DNA from: Pyrus communis
Lineage: Eukaryota > Streptophyta > Magnoliopsida > Rosales > Rosaceae
DNA: 64,000 nt
Direction of reading: 5' to 3'
NCBI RefSeq assembly: GCF_963583255.1
Contig: NC_084805.1
Coordinates: forward strand, 12,082,827-12,146,826
Shown: piece after piece, positions 44,332 to 56,640 of the stretch
Position numbering within the stretch: the first letter of the stretch is position 1
Layout of the letters: the number at the start of each line of letters is the position of its first letter
Translations under genes and position numbers: made by a program
The notes under the pieces: model-generated
Databases searched by the model: none
Told to the model about the DNA's origin: nothing
Seen by the model: the letters and a program-made list of their open reading frames with translations, nothing else

Positions 44332-44765
44332 GAAGGTCCTTAATCTATATCACGAGTTTAGTTTTCGACCCTGAACTCTATTAATAGTTTCTTCCGTTCT
44401 CGAATTATGTCATTTGTTGCACTTGTAGTCCTTTTCGTTAACTCTGTCAACTTTCCCGTTAAGTAGAGGGATAAAATAGGAATTTCATTCTAAGAATAAG
44501 AAAATATATTTTTTAAAGAGAAAGACTTGGCTCCTGAAGGATTGAGGAGGAACCCTCCTTAAACTACTCTGTCACCTATTCCTTAAGGATTGACTAAGCG
44601 ATCTTATTTTAACTAATTTGTTGCGGAGATGATCTTTACATATTGAATTATAATATAAAAGACTCCGATCATAAGCACGAAATTCTATAAATAGGCTACG
44701 AAGTATATGAGGAAGAACTCCTCCTTAACCTTAAGGAGGCAGCTCTTCTCTTTTTTAAATAAATT

Positions 44766-44811
<46 letters not shown>

Positions 44812-45025
44812 TATTGAAAAACCACTATAACTCTAAATTTAAACAAAAGAAGACAAATTTGACGGCAGAATCACTCATGCAGCACACAATTAAGTTGGAG
44901 GATGAGAGAAACTAATATGAGAATGTAGACATCAAAATTTTGAAATTTCGAAGCCTACTGAGAGTTCAAGGACAAAAACTAACATGACGTAAAGTTCAGG
45001 AACCTTTGTTACCACCCACTCAAAA
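44332..45025. mobile_element. candidate foldback element hosting a MITE
   Basis: The left part (GGTCCTTAATCTATATCACG, GTTTAGTTTTCGACCCTGAA) is similar to the complement of the right part (about 44945-45020). The two are imperfect, and no target duplication was found. A MITE at 44518-44750 and a long poly(T) tract at about 44769-44810 lie inside. Confidence 0.45.
44518..44750. mobile_element. 233 bp MITE with 9 bp target duplication
   Basis: The left end GAGAAAGACTTGGCTCCT and right end AGGAGGCAGCTCTTCTC are imperfect inverted copies. TTTTTTAAA lies on both sides (44509-44517 and 44751-44759). The size of the duplication suggests a Mutator-type MITE, though the duplicated bases are low complexity. 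Confidence 0.7.
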
Positions 45026-45488
45026 TAACAAAAACTGCACTATTGGAACACCTTAACGCTGTTGTAGGTATGGATGCCCATGTGGGTTGGATAAGTTTTC
45101 ATTTTTTATTGAAGACTTTTGTACAGGGTAAAATAGTTCTCACTATTTTGCTACAACATCCTTTGTAATTGTGTAAGATTGTAGATGTTTGTTGGTGAAT
45201 TTTTCCTATAAAGAAGTCATATTGAGGCTCCGAAAACACACTGGAAAATTACTTCACTTTTCCAATGAACAACAAAAGCTCAAAGCAGAAAGCAGAAAGA
45301 AACTATACAAATTCCTCTCACTTCCTTTCTTCTATATTCATCTCCCTACCCAACACAAGTAAAGAAAACATGACAAGGTGATATATTGATCTTGTTCAAC
45401 TTCAATCTCTAGCAAAGGTTCTCTCTTGCTTATAAGAAAAGTAATATTGTATGTTTTGAAAACTATGACAAGAGAATAGAAAAAGTTT
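45026..45488. other. 3' flank of the LRR receptor kinase gene
   Basis: AT-rich sequence holding the expected 3' untranslated region of the minus-strand gene. Nothing else is recognised. Confidence 0.5.
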
Positions 45489-48385
45489 CTACTTAAGAAG
45501 AATGTCCCTTATGGACTGCAATTCAGATACAACATCACTGATACCCTTTCGGTCTCTTGGGGACTCGATGGAACATGCTATTCCAATTTGAAAGATGAAA
45601 TGCAGGCACTCCAGCATCTTCTGAGTGTCATTCGGGCTCCTTCCGATGTTCTCTCCTTGAAGAAGTAGTGAATCTGCAATTTCTGTAACTTCATCCGGGA
45701 GTGCCGCCTTCACAAAATTATGTAGGTTCAAGCTGTCACTAAACACGTAATCAGTGGGTCTCTTGCGTGTAAACATCTCTAACAAGAGAATGCCGAAGCT
45801 ATAGACATCCCCATACGTCGTCACCTTACTTCCCATACCATACTCTGCAGTTCAAAAATCACAAATCATAAACATAAATTCATGAAATCATCCTCTCGGG
45901 TTACACTAGTTTTAAACTGAGAAGCATATGAGGACATTAATATACCTGGAGCTGCATACCCAACCGATCCTTTTATTCCGATGGAACTTACTTGATTTCC
46001 AGAAACGTTACTGGTTACTTTAGAGAGAAATCTTGCAAGTCCAAAGTCAGAAACGTGTGCAGTCAATTCGTTGTCCAAAAGAACGTTGCTTGGCTTGAGA
46101 TCACAGTGAACTATCGGTGTTCCACAATGATTGTGAAGATAATCCAGTGCAGAAGCAACATCGATGGCTATGTCTAGCCTCTGAAGAATACTTAAACTTT
46201 TGGGTGCTTCTCGTACCTCCTCCGTTTGAGTAGTTGGATGTAACCACTCCTCTAAGCTCCCATTGTTCATGAACTCATACACCAGAGCCTTGAAATCATT
46301 GCCGCGAAAATCAACACTCGAACATGTAGTTATGATCTTGACGAGGTTTCGATGCCGGATATTTCTCAAGGCCTCACATTCGGCTATGAAGCTCTTGGAA
46401 GCTCCCCGGCGTAACATGTTAAGCACCTTTACAGCAACAATCTGTTCTCTATCATCGTCAAGAAGTACACCTTTGTACACAGACCCAAAACTACCAACAC
46501 CAATCAAATTTGCTGAAGCGAACCCATCGGTAGCTTTTAGGAGAGCGGAAAATGACAATTTCAAAAGAGAGTTTGACATTGTTGGCATTTCTATTTCTTT
46601 TCTTTTCTTCTTTCTTGAGGGAAGAAGAAATACAAGAGACAAAACCATAGCTATACCTATAACCCCGGACATTGAAATTATTAGTATCAAGCTATGAGAC
46701 AATCCTCCACCACCCTTAGCGTTGCACTCGGGTAGCTGAAGATCATCAATGCCGCCACATAGCTTGGTGTTACCAACAATTGAAGTCACACTTAGATGTT
46801 CAAAAACACCTTCAACTGGCACTGCCCCATGAAACTCATTGAAAGACAGGTTCAGCTTCTTCAAGAAGAAAAAGCCCTCTAGAAAACTCGGAATTTCACC
46901 CCACAAATTGTTGCGAGAAATATCAAAATCTTGAATCCGTTCCAATGAGATAAAAGAAGACGGAATCTGTCCCTTGAATAAATTTCCTTGCAAGTGTAGG
47001 ACTTCGAGACTCACACAACCGCCAAGACTACCAGAAAGTTCTCCGGATAACATGTTATCGGAGACATCCAATTCACTTAGATTCTTCAAGTTTCCATCCT
47101 CCAATGGAAAGGGACCAACAAAGTGGTTTCTTGACAAGTCCAAAGAAACTGACAAGGAGGGGAGGCCAATAATTTGGTGAGGTATTGTGCCACCAAGGTT
47201 ATTTTGAGATAGATTCAAAAGTAGGAGCCTGTGACATTCTCCTAACCTTGAAGGGATGCTGCCCTCAAGATTATTTCCTTGCAATAAGAGTATTGTTAAC
47301 ATTTTCAAATTTCCTAGAGAGGATGGGATGCTCCCTGATAATTGATTGTTTTGAAGACCTAATCGCCTAAGCTTTGAGAGTTTCCCAATGTCGGTTGGGA
47401 TGTTACCTGTGAAGTGGTTGTTCCCCATACCCAATGATTCTAAGTTAACGAAGTTCTGCAAATTTGGCACTTGTCCAATGAGTTCATTCTCTGAAACATC
47501 GAATTCCACTAGATTTTTGACATTGGATATCGAGAGAGGAATGGAACCAGTAAATTTGTTCCCATTGATGTAAAAGTACTGAAGATTAGGAAGAGTGTTG
47601 CCCAAGTATGAGGAAATACTCCCTTGAAGTTGGTTTCGGGATAAGTCAAACCCAACGAGAGCAGAGAGGTTATAAATAGATGGAGGAACAACACCAGATA
47701 ATGCGCATGAAGCCAATGAGATATAAGTTAAATTTCTCAATTGGCCTAGAGAACTAGGGATGCTTCCTTCCAAGTTATTATTATTCAAATGAAATATCTT
47801 TAAAGACAAGAGGTTGGCAAACGAAGGAGGGATTTCTCCAGTTAAATCGTTCACTTGCAACACAAGTAATTGAAGCTTAGATAAGGTGGAAATTTCTGGT
47901 GGAATTTTTCCCACCAGGTTGTTGTAACCAACATTGAGATTAATGAGGTTGAAGCAACTAGATACATTGACAGGAATAGGGCCAGTAAGCGAGTTATTGT
48001 CTAGACGCAGTACCTGCAATCTGCGCAAACGGCCAATTTCTGGAGGGATTTCATCACTGAAGCTATTGTTTTGGAGGTGAAGTGCCCTCAAGAAGCTTAG
48101 GTTCCCTATCTGTGGGGGTAGGGACCCCACTAAATTTTGAGACTTTAGGTCTAACACAGTGACCCTCTGGTGCTGTTGTGGACTGCAGGTGACTCCGTGC
48201 CATTGGCAGAAGTGAACGGAATCATTCCATGAGCTTATGACCCTGTGAGGGTCCTGCTTTATTTGAGCTCTGATGGCTAGCAGTGCTAGCCTATCTGTCT
48301 CATTCCCTTGCTCTGAGCTCCAACAGCACAATAGTGCACTGAAAAATGAGCATGTTAAGATCAATCTGTGAACAAAAGTGACCAT
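45489..48385 (-). CDS. LRR receptor-like kinase, class XII (FLS2/EFR/Xa21) type, non-RD
   Basis: Exon 1 is 48385-45946 and exon 2 is 45844-45489, with a GT-AG intron that splits the kinase at GYAAP/EYGMG, a position typical of this class. The product is about 931 residues. I chose the ATG at 48385 (MVTFVHRLIL), which begins a hydrophobic signal peptide; an upstream in-frame ATG at 48457 would add a Ser/Leu stretch made by a CT repeat. Order: signal peptide; N-terminal cap with WHGVTC; about 20 LRRs (LxxLxLxxNxLxGxIP type); TM at about residues 566-588 followed by SRKKKRK; kinase with GVGSFGSV (from 629), VAVKVL, HCDLKPSN (H760) and DFG (D780). HCD in place of HRD makes it non-RD, a feature of pattern-recognition immune receptors. 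The ligand is unknown. No damage is seen. Confidence 0.92.
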
Positions 48386-48390
48386 TTTAG

Positions 48391-48412
48391 AGAGAGAGAG
48401 AGAGAGAGAGAT
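48391..48412. repeat. (GA)n/(CT)n microsatellite in the receptor kinase leader
   Basis: A dinucleotide run a few bases upstream of the chosen start codon. CT-rich leaders are common in plant genes. Confidence 0.85.
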
Positions 48413-48754
48413 TGGGTTGAGAGGTGAAAATGGTAAGTTTGATTTCAAACTAGGCATGAAATACTAATTTGAACCGTCTTGTTCTCTCTGTTACTTAATG
48501 CCTAATGATTCAGGCCGACTCAGTCAATGGTCTACTCGCTAGTCTTTTTCTTCTACAACTGTTGTTGGTCTTTGCGTGCTTGACTTTACAAGTCTACAAA
48601 TTATGGTGTATTTTCTTACTTTAGAATTTTCCAAGAAAGTGAAAGAAAGACAATGACTAGGTTGAACAAAGACCGACCCCAACGTGTTGTTTACGGAGTA
48701 ATACTTGGACTCATGATGAGTGGTGGCTTTAAGGTTATTAGAGAAATTGCTGGC

Positions 48755-49018
48755 ATGACTTTAGGTGCTTTGAAAATTTACGAAAATACTTGATTCGTTG
48801 TTTGCAATGACTCATTTTTTTTTTTATAGGTCAATTACAGTTTGGTACATAAGCATAAATTTCTTTTGCGCTAATTTTTTTTTATGACTCTAGGTGCTTT
48901 GAAAATTTACGAAAACACTTGACTCGTTGTATGTATTGACTCATTTTTTTTTTTTTATAGGCCAATTTCAGTTTGAAACATAGGGATAAATTTCTTCTGC
49001 GCTTATTTTTTTTTTTAT
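48755..49018. repeat. 130 bp tandem duplication upstream of the receptor kinase
   Basis: Copies start at TGACTTTAGGTGCTTTG (48755) and TGACTCTAGGTGCTTTG (48885). Each contains a GACTCATTTTTTTT tract and a TTTCTT(T/C)TGCGCT segment. About 10% divergence by eye suggests that this is not very recent. Confidence 0.85.
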
Positions 49019-49610
49019 GCTGTGTGTCAATCATGTGATTTACAGGTAACAATGAACGGCTTCTTAATTCTAAGAAGTTGGTCAACTTAGGAGCTCTTTC
49101 ATCTTCAAACTTGGGCGACTTAGTGCTGTGTTAACAAAATGAGAATAAATTTGGTTCCCAATCCAATGACAAGTGTTCTTGACCGAATTATCTTTACTTA
49201 TGTTGCGTTGATAAACATGAGGGTTTTGAAGTTATTCATACTCATACCATTCATTTTCTCTCAGGTCCTTTAAGGGAAGGGATCCCCATTTTTCAAAAAA
49301 AAAATGGGGACACATTTGACTTTAATGAAATTCTGTGGCTGAGATTAAATCACAGGCCACAAAATTTCAACCACATGATTTCATTAAAGCCAAATCTAAC
49401 GATCACAAAATTGGTACTTCAACTTCTGGAGTTTGCTATCAGTTTGCATTCAAACCTGCTTGTATACCTATGCTATTACATTCTTCGTCTAATAGACCAC
49501 AACCATTTCAGAAACGAAAAAATACCTAACCTCATTCACATGGTTTTCCTTTATTGCAGCTAATAACTAAACTATGCTAATGGTATCGACCATTTAAAGT
49601 TTTCTTCGGT
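49019..49610. other. intergenic between the receptor kinase and PP2C genes
   Basis: It includes the PP2C 3' untranslated region next to 49610. A short imperfect hairpin lies at about 49319-49390 (TTTAATGAAATT repeated in inverse). No gene is seen. Confidence 0.5.
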
Positions 49611-51643
49611 TCATGAGATCACGCGATGCAGATCCTGCTCCGCTTTATCTGCACTGACCGAGAAAATATCAGCAGGTGCTCTGGTAGAGCCAAGAATGAT
49701 ACTCTTAGATTTACATTTCGAGGAGCTTTTGTGGTCATCAAGATAGACTACTATAACAGTGATGTCATCATGAAAGTGCCGCCTTGTTCCCTTTTTGATT
49801 TTCGTTATGTCATTGTATCTCATCTCCCTCTTCTTTGCAGCTTCTTGAAGAGCAGCTCTTACTAATCTCTTTGCAATACCCTGCAATTGTTAAGCCGATT
49901 TTGCGTCAAAGAGATGTCCGGAATATATTTTTACAAATTCAGATTATTCAAGTCCTACTGTTATTATTACTGTAAACATTTATATCTAATTAGCGGAGAA
50001 ATGAAACTTGGACCACTACATTTTCCTGGTGGCATGTTATTGTATACAATAGGTGAAGTACGGGAACTTACAGCTCTTGGGTTTTTGAAAACAATTTCTA
50101 CTGCTGCGTCATCGCTCAACTGTTCCCATAGGCCATCTGAGGCAAAGATCAAAAACATATCCTGTGGCTTAAGGTTCCTTGTAATGATTGAGGGCTCTGC
50201 AGTTATCACTGGCCGTTTCATGGGAACAGGGTTTGCAAATTGCTGGTATATGGGGTCTCTGTTAAACTCCGGCTTCTTTAAATAAACATCACCAATAGAT
50301 CTTGACACCTGAAATAAAAGAACATTTAGATCATATCCTCCACATTTAAGTTTTAACTCCTATAGTGCTATCTCTAAACCTACAAACAAAATTGAAATAT
50401 GTAATTAGCAACTATTTTACGCCTGAAAATTTGAAACCAAATATTCACAAGCTCAATAAAGTTTCATAGAGATAAACAAAAGTAACCCCGCTATAATTAC
50501 ATTAGCTTCAGTTCTACGATTCTGGGGGGTTCGTTTACATCTCATGCATGGAAAACAATCACTTCTAAGCATGAGATGCCGGATCGGGAGGTGGAGGATA
50601 AGGCTCCTGGAACATACAGCTCTCTTTAGAAATCTAAGAATACAAGGAACAAGTTGAACAAGTTTCATTCACTAAAGACATAAAACAATGTTTCGGATTC
50701 ACAGTCCGCAAGTTTTTCTAAGGCCACAATGCTTACTCCTAGATTACCAAATCGAAATTCACTACTTAAAAACTCATAATTTCACAACAAACATGAATTG
50801 TTTCATTAAAAGAATCCCACTGTACCTGAATTATGCCTTTTATCCTCCAAACTCCATGAATATACACCACAGCATGTGAATCATCAGGATGTAGTGCTTC
50901 AACCTCCTTCCTGACCTCCTCAACTCCCACATTGTGATCAGTGGACAAGCGTTCTGCCACCACCAGACTCCTCTTACTATCTGAAACTCTCCGGCCAAGG
51001 ACAGCTCTCGAGTCCCCCAGATTGGCTACATATAGAACATCATTTGATATTGCTCCCACAAGGCAACACGAACCAACGGAAGCGATTTGGGGCATCATTG
51101 GCAAAGATCGCTTCACCAAATGCAAAAAACCCTCTTCAGTGGCACTGAATGCCTTCTTTATCACATCTGCTGATAATCCACCTTGTTCCATCGCAAATTC
51201 TATTAAAAACCCACAAAAAATCTCAGAATTTTGAACCAAAAACCAAACTCAAATTTAAGTCTTTGAACTACCAACCCAATTTCATCATATACCCTTAAAC
51301 CCAATTCAAACATTCTGATTCAAATATTGAAATTTCAAGTCTTTTGCTTAAAATACAGCAGAAAAAGAGCCATACTGTGTAAATATGGGAGGAGATGGTT
51401 GTTGACGAATCTAGAAGCTTCGGGACCGCCATGGCCGTCATAAACACCAACATACGTTACAGAGGGCGAGGTGAAGACCTGACCTTGGTCCTCCAAATTC
51501 GAATTGGCCTGAACCACAGCGATCGAGTAGTCACCGGAGGCGTGGGGCTTCAAGTCCATGTGCCAAAGGCCATCGCCTCCGCCCCCAGCACCACATCGCA
51601 ACCCCAAACAGCGCTCGAGCAGCCTGTAGCACGAGCGCAGCAT
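49611..51643 (-). CDS. protein phosphatase 2C, clade D type
   Basis: Four exons: 51643-51376, 51199-50826, 50308-50072 and 49880-49611, all with GT-AG introns and matching phases. The product is 382 residues. The start [14 protein letters not shown] and the [13 protein letters not shown] segment are characteristic of the plant clade D phosphatases. Catalytic metal-binding motifs are present: VYDGHGG (D69), GDSRAV (151-156), SRSIGD at the start of exon 3, ASDGLW (D272) and HDDITVIVV (D331/D332). The enzyme removes phosphate from Ser/Thr residues. In Arabidopsis, clade D members dephosphorylate plasma-membrane H+-ATPases and are inhibited by SAUR proteins (family knowledge); the substrate here is inferred. 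The gene is complete. Confidence 0.92.
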
Positions 51644-52449
51644 TCTGTCCCAGTTCGTCGTCTCCGTTCGTGTGTTCTGGGTTGCGCTTCGATTTGGGTT
51701 TTTAGCAGTCGATGCGTTTGAAAATGATGGGAAAGATGACTGAAATTCGAGAGGTTTTTAGGGAGAGAAAGGGAGGAGAGAGATAGAGAGATGACCGGGA
51801 AATCAAAGTCGTGGGGGAGACGCGTGAAGACGAGGGAAGCAGAGCTTGCTGAATATGAATCAGGAATCGACGAATCCTACCTTTCATACGCTCAATTCTG
51901 CCGCGTTTTTTTTTTTTTTTTTGTTTTTTTTTTCATTGGTTACATTTTTCTTTTTCATTTTGTTATTTTCTCCTTATATTTCGGTCAAAAGAAAAATCTC
52001 ATATTTCACTCTGTCATTATCTAATGTGTACAGATTAGTAATCATAAGGAGAATGATTTCAGAACTTGCTCCATGAAATTAATTAGGACTTTAGCACCTA
52101 AATATAAAAAAATTATTCACAATTTTTTTAAAATATTTTTTGAAATTATAATTGGTTTTTTTTGTGTTTACCGGGAGTTTATTGTATTTTGTTTTAATGA
52201 ATTAGAATACATGCACCGCAACGTACAAACTGAAGCAACTCAATATTTTTTAAATGGAGTGGAATTGACCATACAGTTTGACATATTTTTTTTGAAATTA
52301 ATTTATATTTTAGCGTATGTTTTATCTAATTAAGCTTTACAAACGTTTTGAAAACTTAAGAAAAAATGTTTAAAAAAAATATTAGTTTCTAAGTGATTGG
52401 TTGTTTTGCAGATATTTTGAATGCTTATAACTGGCATATTTAAGTAAAA
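51644..52449. other. PP2C upstream region, no other gene
   Basis: It holds the 5' leader and promoter of the PP2C gene, with purine-rich GAGAGA stretches near 51760-51790, then poly(T) near 51907-51942 and AT-rich sequence. Open frames here are T-run artefacts. Confidence 0.5.
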
Positions 52450-52592
52450 GGAAGTGATTTCACGCACATTTTTAGCTTTTTACACACTTTTTCTTGATTT
52501 ATGGTCATTGAATTGAATAAATCAAATGAAATTAAAGGCCAGAATAAACAGAGGTATGTAACAGGTTAAAAAAATGTGTGGAAATCACTTCC
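52450..52592. mobile_element. 143 bp MITE
   Basis: The ends GGAAGTGATTTCACGCACAT and ATGTGTGGAAATCACTTCC are inverted copies of about 25 bases. The target duplication is not clear. Confidence 0.65.
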
Positions 52593-52705
52593 ATAAACCA
52601 AATTGATGTAAAACTTTTGCTCCTATTGTAAGAGGTGGATATGGAACTTCAAAACTTTTTAGCAAGGGTAGTGTGGTAGCAAAAATCCGCCTCTTCAATC
52701 TTGAT

Positions 52706-55404
52706 TGTGACAACTCGTCCCTAATTTTACGTTTTTATTAATTTTAAATGAGTGAATTGATGAAAATGCCCCTAAAGGCGACGGTGTCGACTTTTGTTGA
52801 CTAGCGTATTGGGAGATGCAGGAAACATTTAACATATCCACGTCGTGCTCGTCACTACGAACGTGTGAGTGTAAACGGAACGTAATTTAGAGCTTTAATG
52901 AAGGAGTTATTAGCGTTTAAAGTTGAGGGCATTTTAGTAAATTTAACCTTCACTCTAGAAGGCTCCAGATTTTCTAGAGCAATCTGATTGAGCCACGTGG
53001 ACAGTTGTGATGAAGAGTGGAGAAGAGGAAGGAGAAAGAGAGACAGATGAGAGGAGGAAGAAAAGAGAGATAGGGGGAAGGGATTGCCCAATCAAGAAAG
53101 GAGAATAGGGAGGGAAAGGAGAAGGATGGACCAATCAGAAGGGGGAAAGGAGGGAAAGGAGAGAGAAGGAAGACCGGCCAAACCGGACCCCCTTCGACTG
53201 GCGATCCGACCCAGCGGAATCCATGATTTCCGAAGCCTTTCATGACGATTTTTCTAGCGAATTAAAGTTACTCAACCCTTGGAATCGACCTAACATCCTA
53301 CCCTCTTCCATTTCCACTAAAAAACCAACAGAAATTGGCCTAGAAATTGTGAAAACCGCACGGTGGGTGAGATGGATCTCATGGCGGCGATCCGCCATTC
53401 CTGAAACAAAATCCATCAACCACCACCCCTATTAGACTCTCCTTGAGCCCAGGAACAAACCCCAAACAACCTTGGAGGTGGCGGAGCACCAGAGAAGTCG
53501 AATCGAAGGCCACCCTTTTTAGGGTTTTCGACAAGTTCAAGACGAATTAGGGATTTTCCTGGCCTAATTGGACTTGGCCACGGGTATAAAACTTTCTCTA
53601 CACATTGAGATCTTCATTTATGTGAAATTTGGTAACTTTTGGAAATAGTTGATTTTTTCGGTGAGTTGGGGCTGCCGATCACTGCGTGCGGCGGCACGTA
53701 GGCCGAGACCCCAACTGACCAACCTAGGCTAATTTGATGCCCCGATTCCATAATTGACATCCATTTAGTGAAATCCGGATGTTTTAATATAGTTTTTGTA
53801 GTGGATCACCTAGTTGGTTGCCACTTGGTTATTATATGAATAGACAATCTGACTGTTGGATTGGCACCAAACTTTAATACGTGATAGTACATAATATTTT
53901 TGGACGTTAGGAACTTACGGATCAGGAATCTGACGTACGGATCTTCCCAAATTGAATTTCTAAAGTTTGTAAAATCCAACGTTGATAGCCACTTGAATTT
54001 ACGATTGGCAAAGATCCAACTGTTGGATCGTAAAGAAGTTTTAGTATGTTGTTCTACAAGCATAGTGTGGACTTTGGGAAGTTACGGATCGGGAAATCCA
54101 TTGGCGGATGTTCTAGATTGACTTATGTAGGGTTGTGGCGCTGATTCCGAATCCGCCGTCCATTTTTCAAAATTTGACCATTTTACGATAGTTCCTTTAT
54201 TAGCCGTACTTTGTACGAAAATGCTTAATTTCATTAGCACGTTATATTACCTAAAAGGTTTCGTTTCTAGGCGAAATGCATCACAATGACTCTCGATGCT
54301 ACGAGTCCGGTTCGACTCGACGACATAATCTGTGAGTGGGTCTTTTCTTTATATATATATATAGGTTAGTTTCCATATATACAAGCATTAATAAATTCTT
54401 TATGCGATTTCCAAGATTGAATTAATGTTGATAAGAAATACCTTATTGTTGGGAAATGATGAAATAATCCTACGCGATGCACAGGTAAGCTTACTATAAG
54501 GAGATGCCTAGATTATATTTGTGGTCATGAATAGTACGATATTGATTAGAATTGTTGAATGGTTGTGGCATGACTATATTGATGTTATATGCTCATCGTT
54601 TGCTGCATTGGTGTTGGTACTCGCTCGGGCCAGGGCCAGTCTTTCACATGTATGAGCACATTGCACCGTACGCTCACTTTGGATCCATTGTAGGTGTCAG
54701 TCCTGTCATACAGGTTGCCATAGGCAACTTTGACTCGTATATCTTGTGCATAGTGCCATTCTGCACATGATGGAAGTACTATAGCATAAATTATTATTAC
54801 ACCCAATCCTGTTCATGTCAGAATACCTCTGCATGAACTCGTGTGTTAGCATGGGTCGATGACCACCTGATATGATATGTTGCTTATATGAGATTTTGTG
54901 ATTTTGGATGTCATGCCCTTATTTACGAGATATTGTGCGGTAATGAATTCTTGAGATTTTGCAGGCTACGGTAAGTATTTTCTTACTATACGTAGTATGT
55001 ATATTTTGGAAACTATACTGGTTTTACAGCGATGGGTTATTATGTTTTCGGAAAGGTTTTTACAAAGATTTGTTTCTAGGCCCACTTACCCTAGTTTTTC
55101 ATCCCTCCAGGTTTTATTACTGAGTTTACACGTCGACGAGGATTCTTGGAAAATCTTGGTGTAGACGATTACCTTCGATGGTATAATTCTCACCCTATCT
55201 TACTGTATTGTACTTATACTCTGACATGACATGTGAAATGAGTTCATTCTCGCTCACCTCGCACTCTATTACTTAGGCACTTTTAGGTTTAAGTTCATAC
55301 ACATTTTCCATATCACTACTCTTTATGGCTTTGTCACTTTCCAGGTGTCGGCCAACACGGCTCGGTTCGGAGTCCAAGTGGACATTCCGGGTCAGAGCAT
55401 GTCA
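52706..55404 (+). mobile_element. solo LTR, 2.7 kb, with 5 bp target duplication
   Basis: It starts TGTGACAACTCGTCCC and ends GCATGTCA, with TTGAT on both sides (52701-52705 and 55405-55409). The opening resembles long LTRs of Gypsy elements in fruit trees (recognition). No second LTR or coding region is present. An AT-rich TATATA stretch near 54350 could be a promoter. The large size is notable. Confidence 0.7.
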
Positions 55405-55409
55405 TTGAT

Positions 55410-56640
55410 GAATTTGTACCTGCAAAACAATTTAAACACCTTTAATAAAATATCAAACCTTCACGCCCAAGGAGTGGAGGGGAAGGGGTGGGGGTTAGCC
55501 AATAGATATCTGATGCTTAAGTTAATTTCTCTAAAATGAGAGATGCGGAGATGTGGTTGGCCATGTGGAGGAGAAAAACTTGTGTGAGGCTTGGCTTGCC
55601 ACTGGACAATATTCATTGGCACTACCATCCACTCAAAACATGTCACTTAGTAAGTAATATGTATTTTTTTTTATAATTTTGTATTAAAAATTTACATAAT
55701 AGAATTTTCTACTAAACAATTACAACATTAGATTTATATATTGTCCCATTCTTTTCCTCAATTCCTCTCCTTTTTCTTGTCAGATTTCTACTTTTGTTTC
55801 CAGCCGCGTATTGCCTTCTCTTCCCCTTCCTTTGTTTTGTTGCTTTTCTTTGAAAAATTTGAAAAAACATTATGAACCTACCTTCTCTAACATTTCATAT
55901 CATATAATCTAGAAAGCAACCGATTTTGTCCTCTTTTTTTTTCAATTCAATAGCTGATTTCTTCATATGAACTTGACTTGATTAACTCACGAATCTCTCA
56001 TATCCAACAAAGATGATACAAATTGAATCTACCATTTTCAAGCAAAAAAAAATTCTCATAATTTGTTGTACATAATTTCAAACCCCATAAGAAGATAACA
56101 AAATATATAAATAAAGATGCTTCTATGGTTCTATTGATTTATTCAAAATGTACGTAGGCAATGATTTTATAGGGTGATTGATTTTCTCAACCAAAACACG
56201 GTTGATGGTTTCTTTGGTTCTAAAGTGGTTCTTTGGGACAAGCTGAGAAGAAAATGAGACAAAGAAAGAAAGGAAAATTATAGAATATTAGATGAATTAA
56301 ACTATTAATTAGGAATAATATTTATTATGAAAGCTTTAAATATAAAATTATGGTAAAAATATATTTAAAGTTTACCACGTGGCATGTTTTGAGTGGATGG
56401 TAGTGCCACTCAACATCATCATGTGGTAAGCCAAGCCTCATACAAGTTTTTCTCCATTGAGAGAGGGATCTCGTGCTATGTATCGATGTCAGTTGACTAC
56501 AGCGTGTCATCTGTTGGATGGAGGAGAGAAATATCCCGAAGATATTATTAATTAAATAATATCCTGGGATTATCTCATTGAATCCTTGATTAGATTTGGT
56601 TGTGATTTCTTTCTTGAATGAGTTGGTCTTCTTAGGTCGG
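55410..56640 (+). repeat. dispersed repeat interrupted by a foldback element
   Basis: 55418-55560 matches 60726-60840 (ACCTGCAAAACAA, ACACCTTT, GATGCTTAAGTTAATTTCTCT-type segments), and about 56519-56600 matches 60980-61030 (GAAATAT..C..AAGATATTA, ATAATATC). Between them lies 55572-56460, with inverted ends of about 85 bases: GGAGAAAAACTTGTGTGAGG at the left and the complement of a close copy at the right, including GGCACTACCATCCACTCAAA. This looks like a DNA transposon inserted into an old repeat. No target duplication is clear. Confidence 0.55.

Noticed and set aside
46263..46697. Plus-strand frame opposite the receptor kinase
   Set aside because: It is antisense to the kinase exon without any recognisable domain.
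48386..48457. Upstream ATG at 48457 as start of the receptor kinase
   Set aside because: It would place a Ser-Leu run, made by a CT microsatellite, ahead of the signal peptide. The ATG at 48385 gives a normal secretory start.
51395..51721. Plus-strand frame opposite the PP2C first exon
   Set aside because: It is a shadow of the GC-rich exon on the coding strand.
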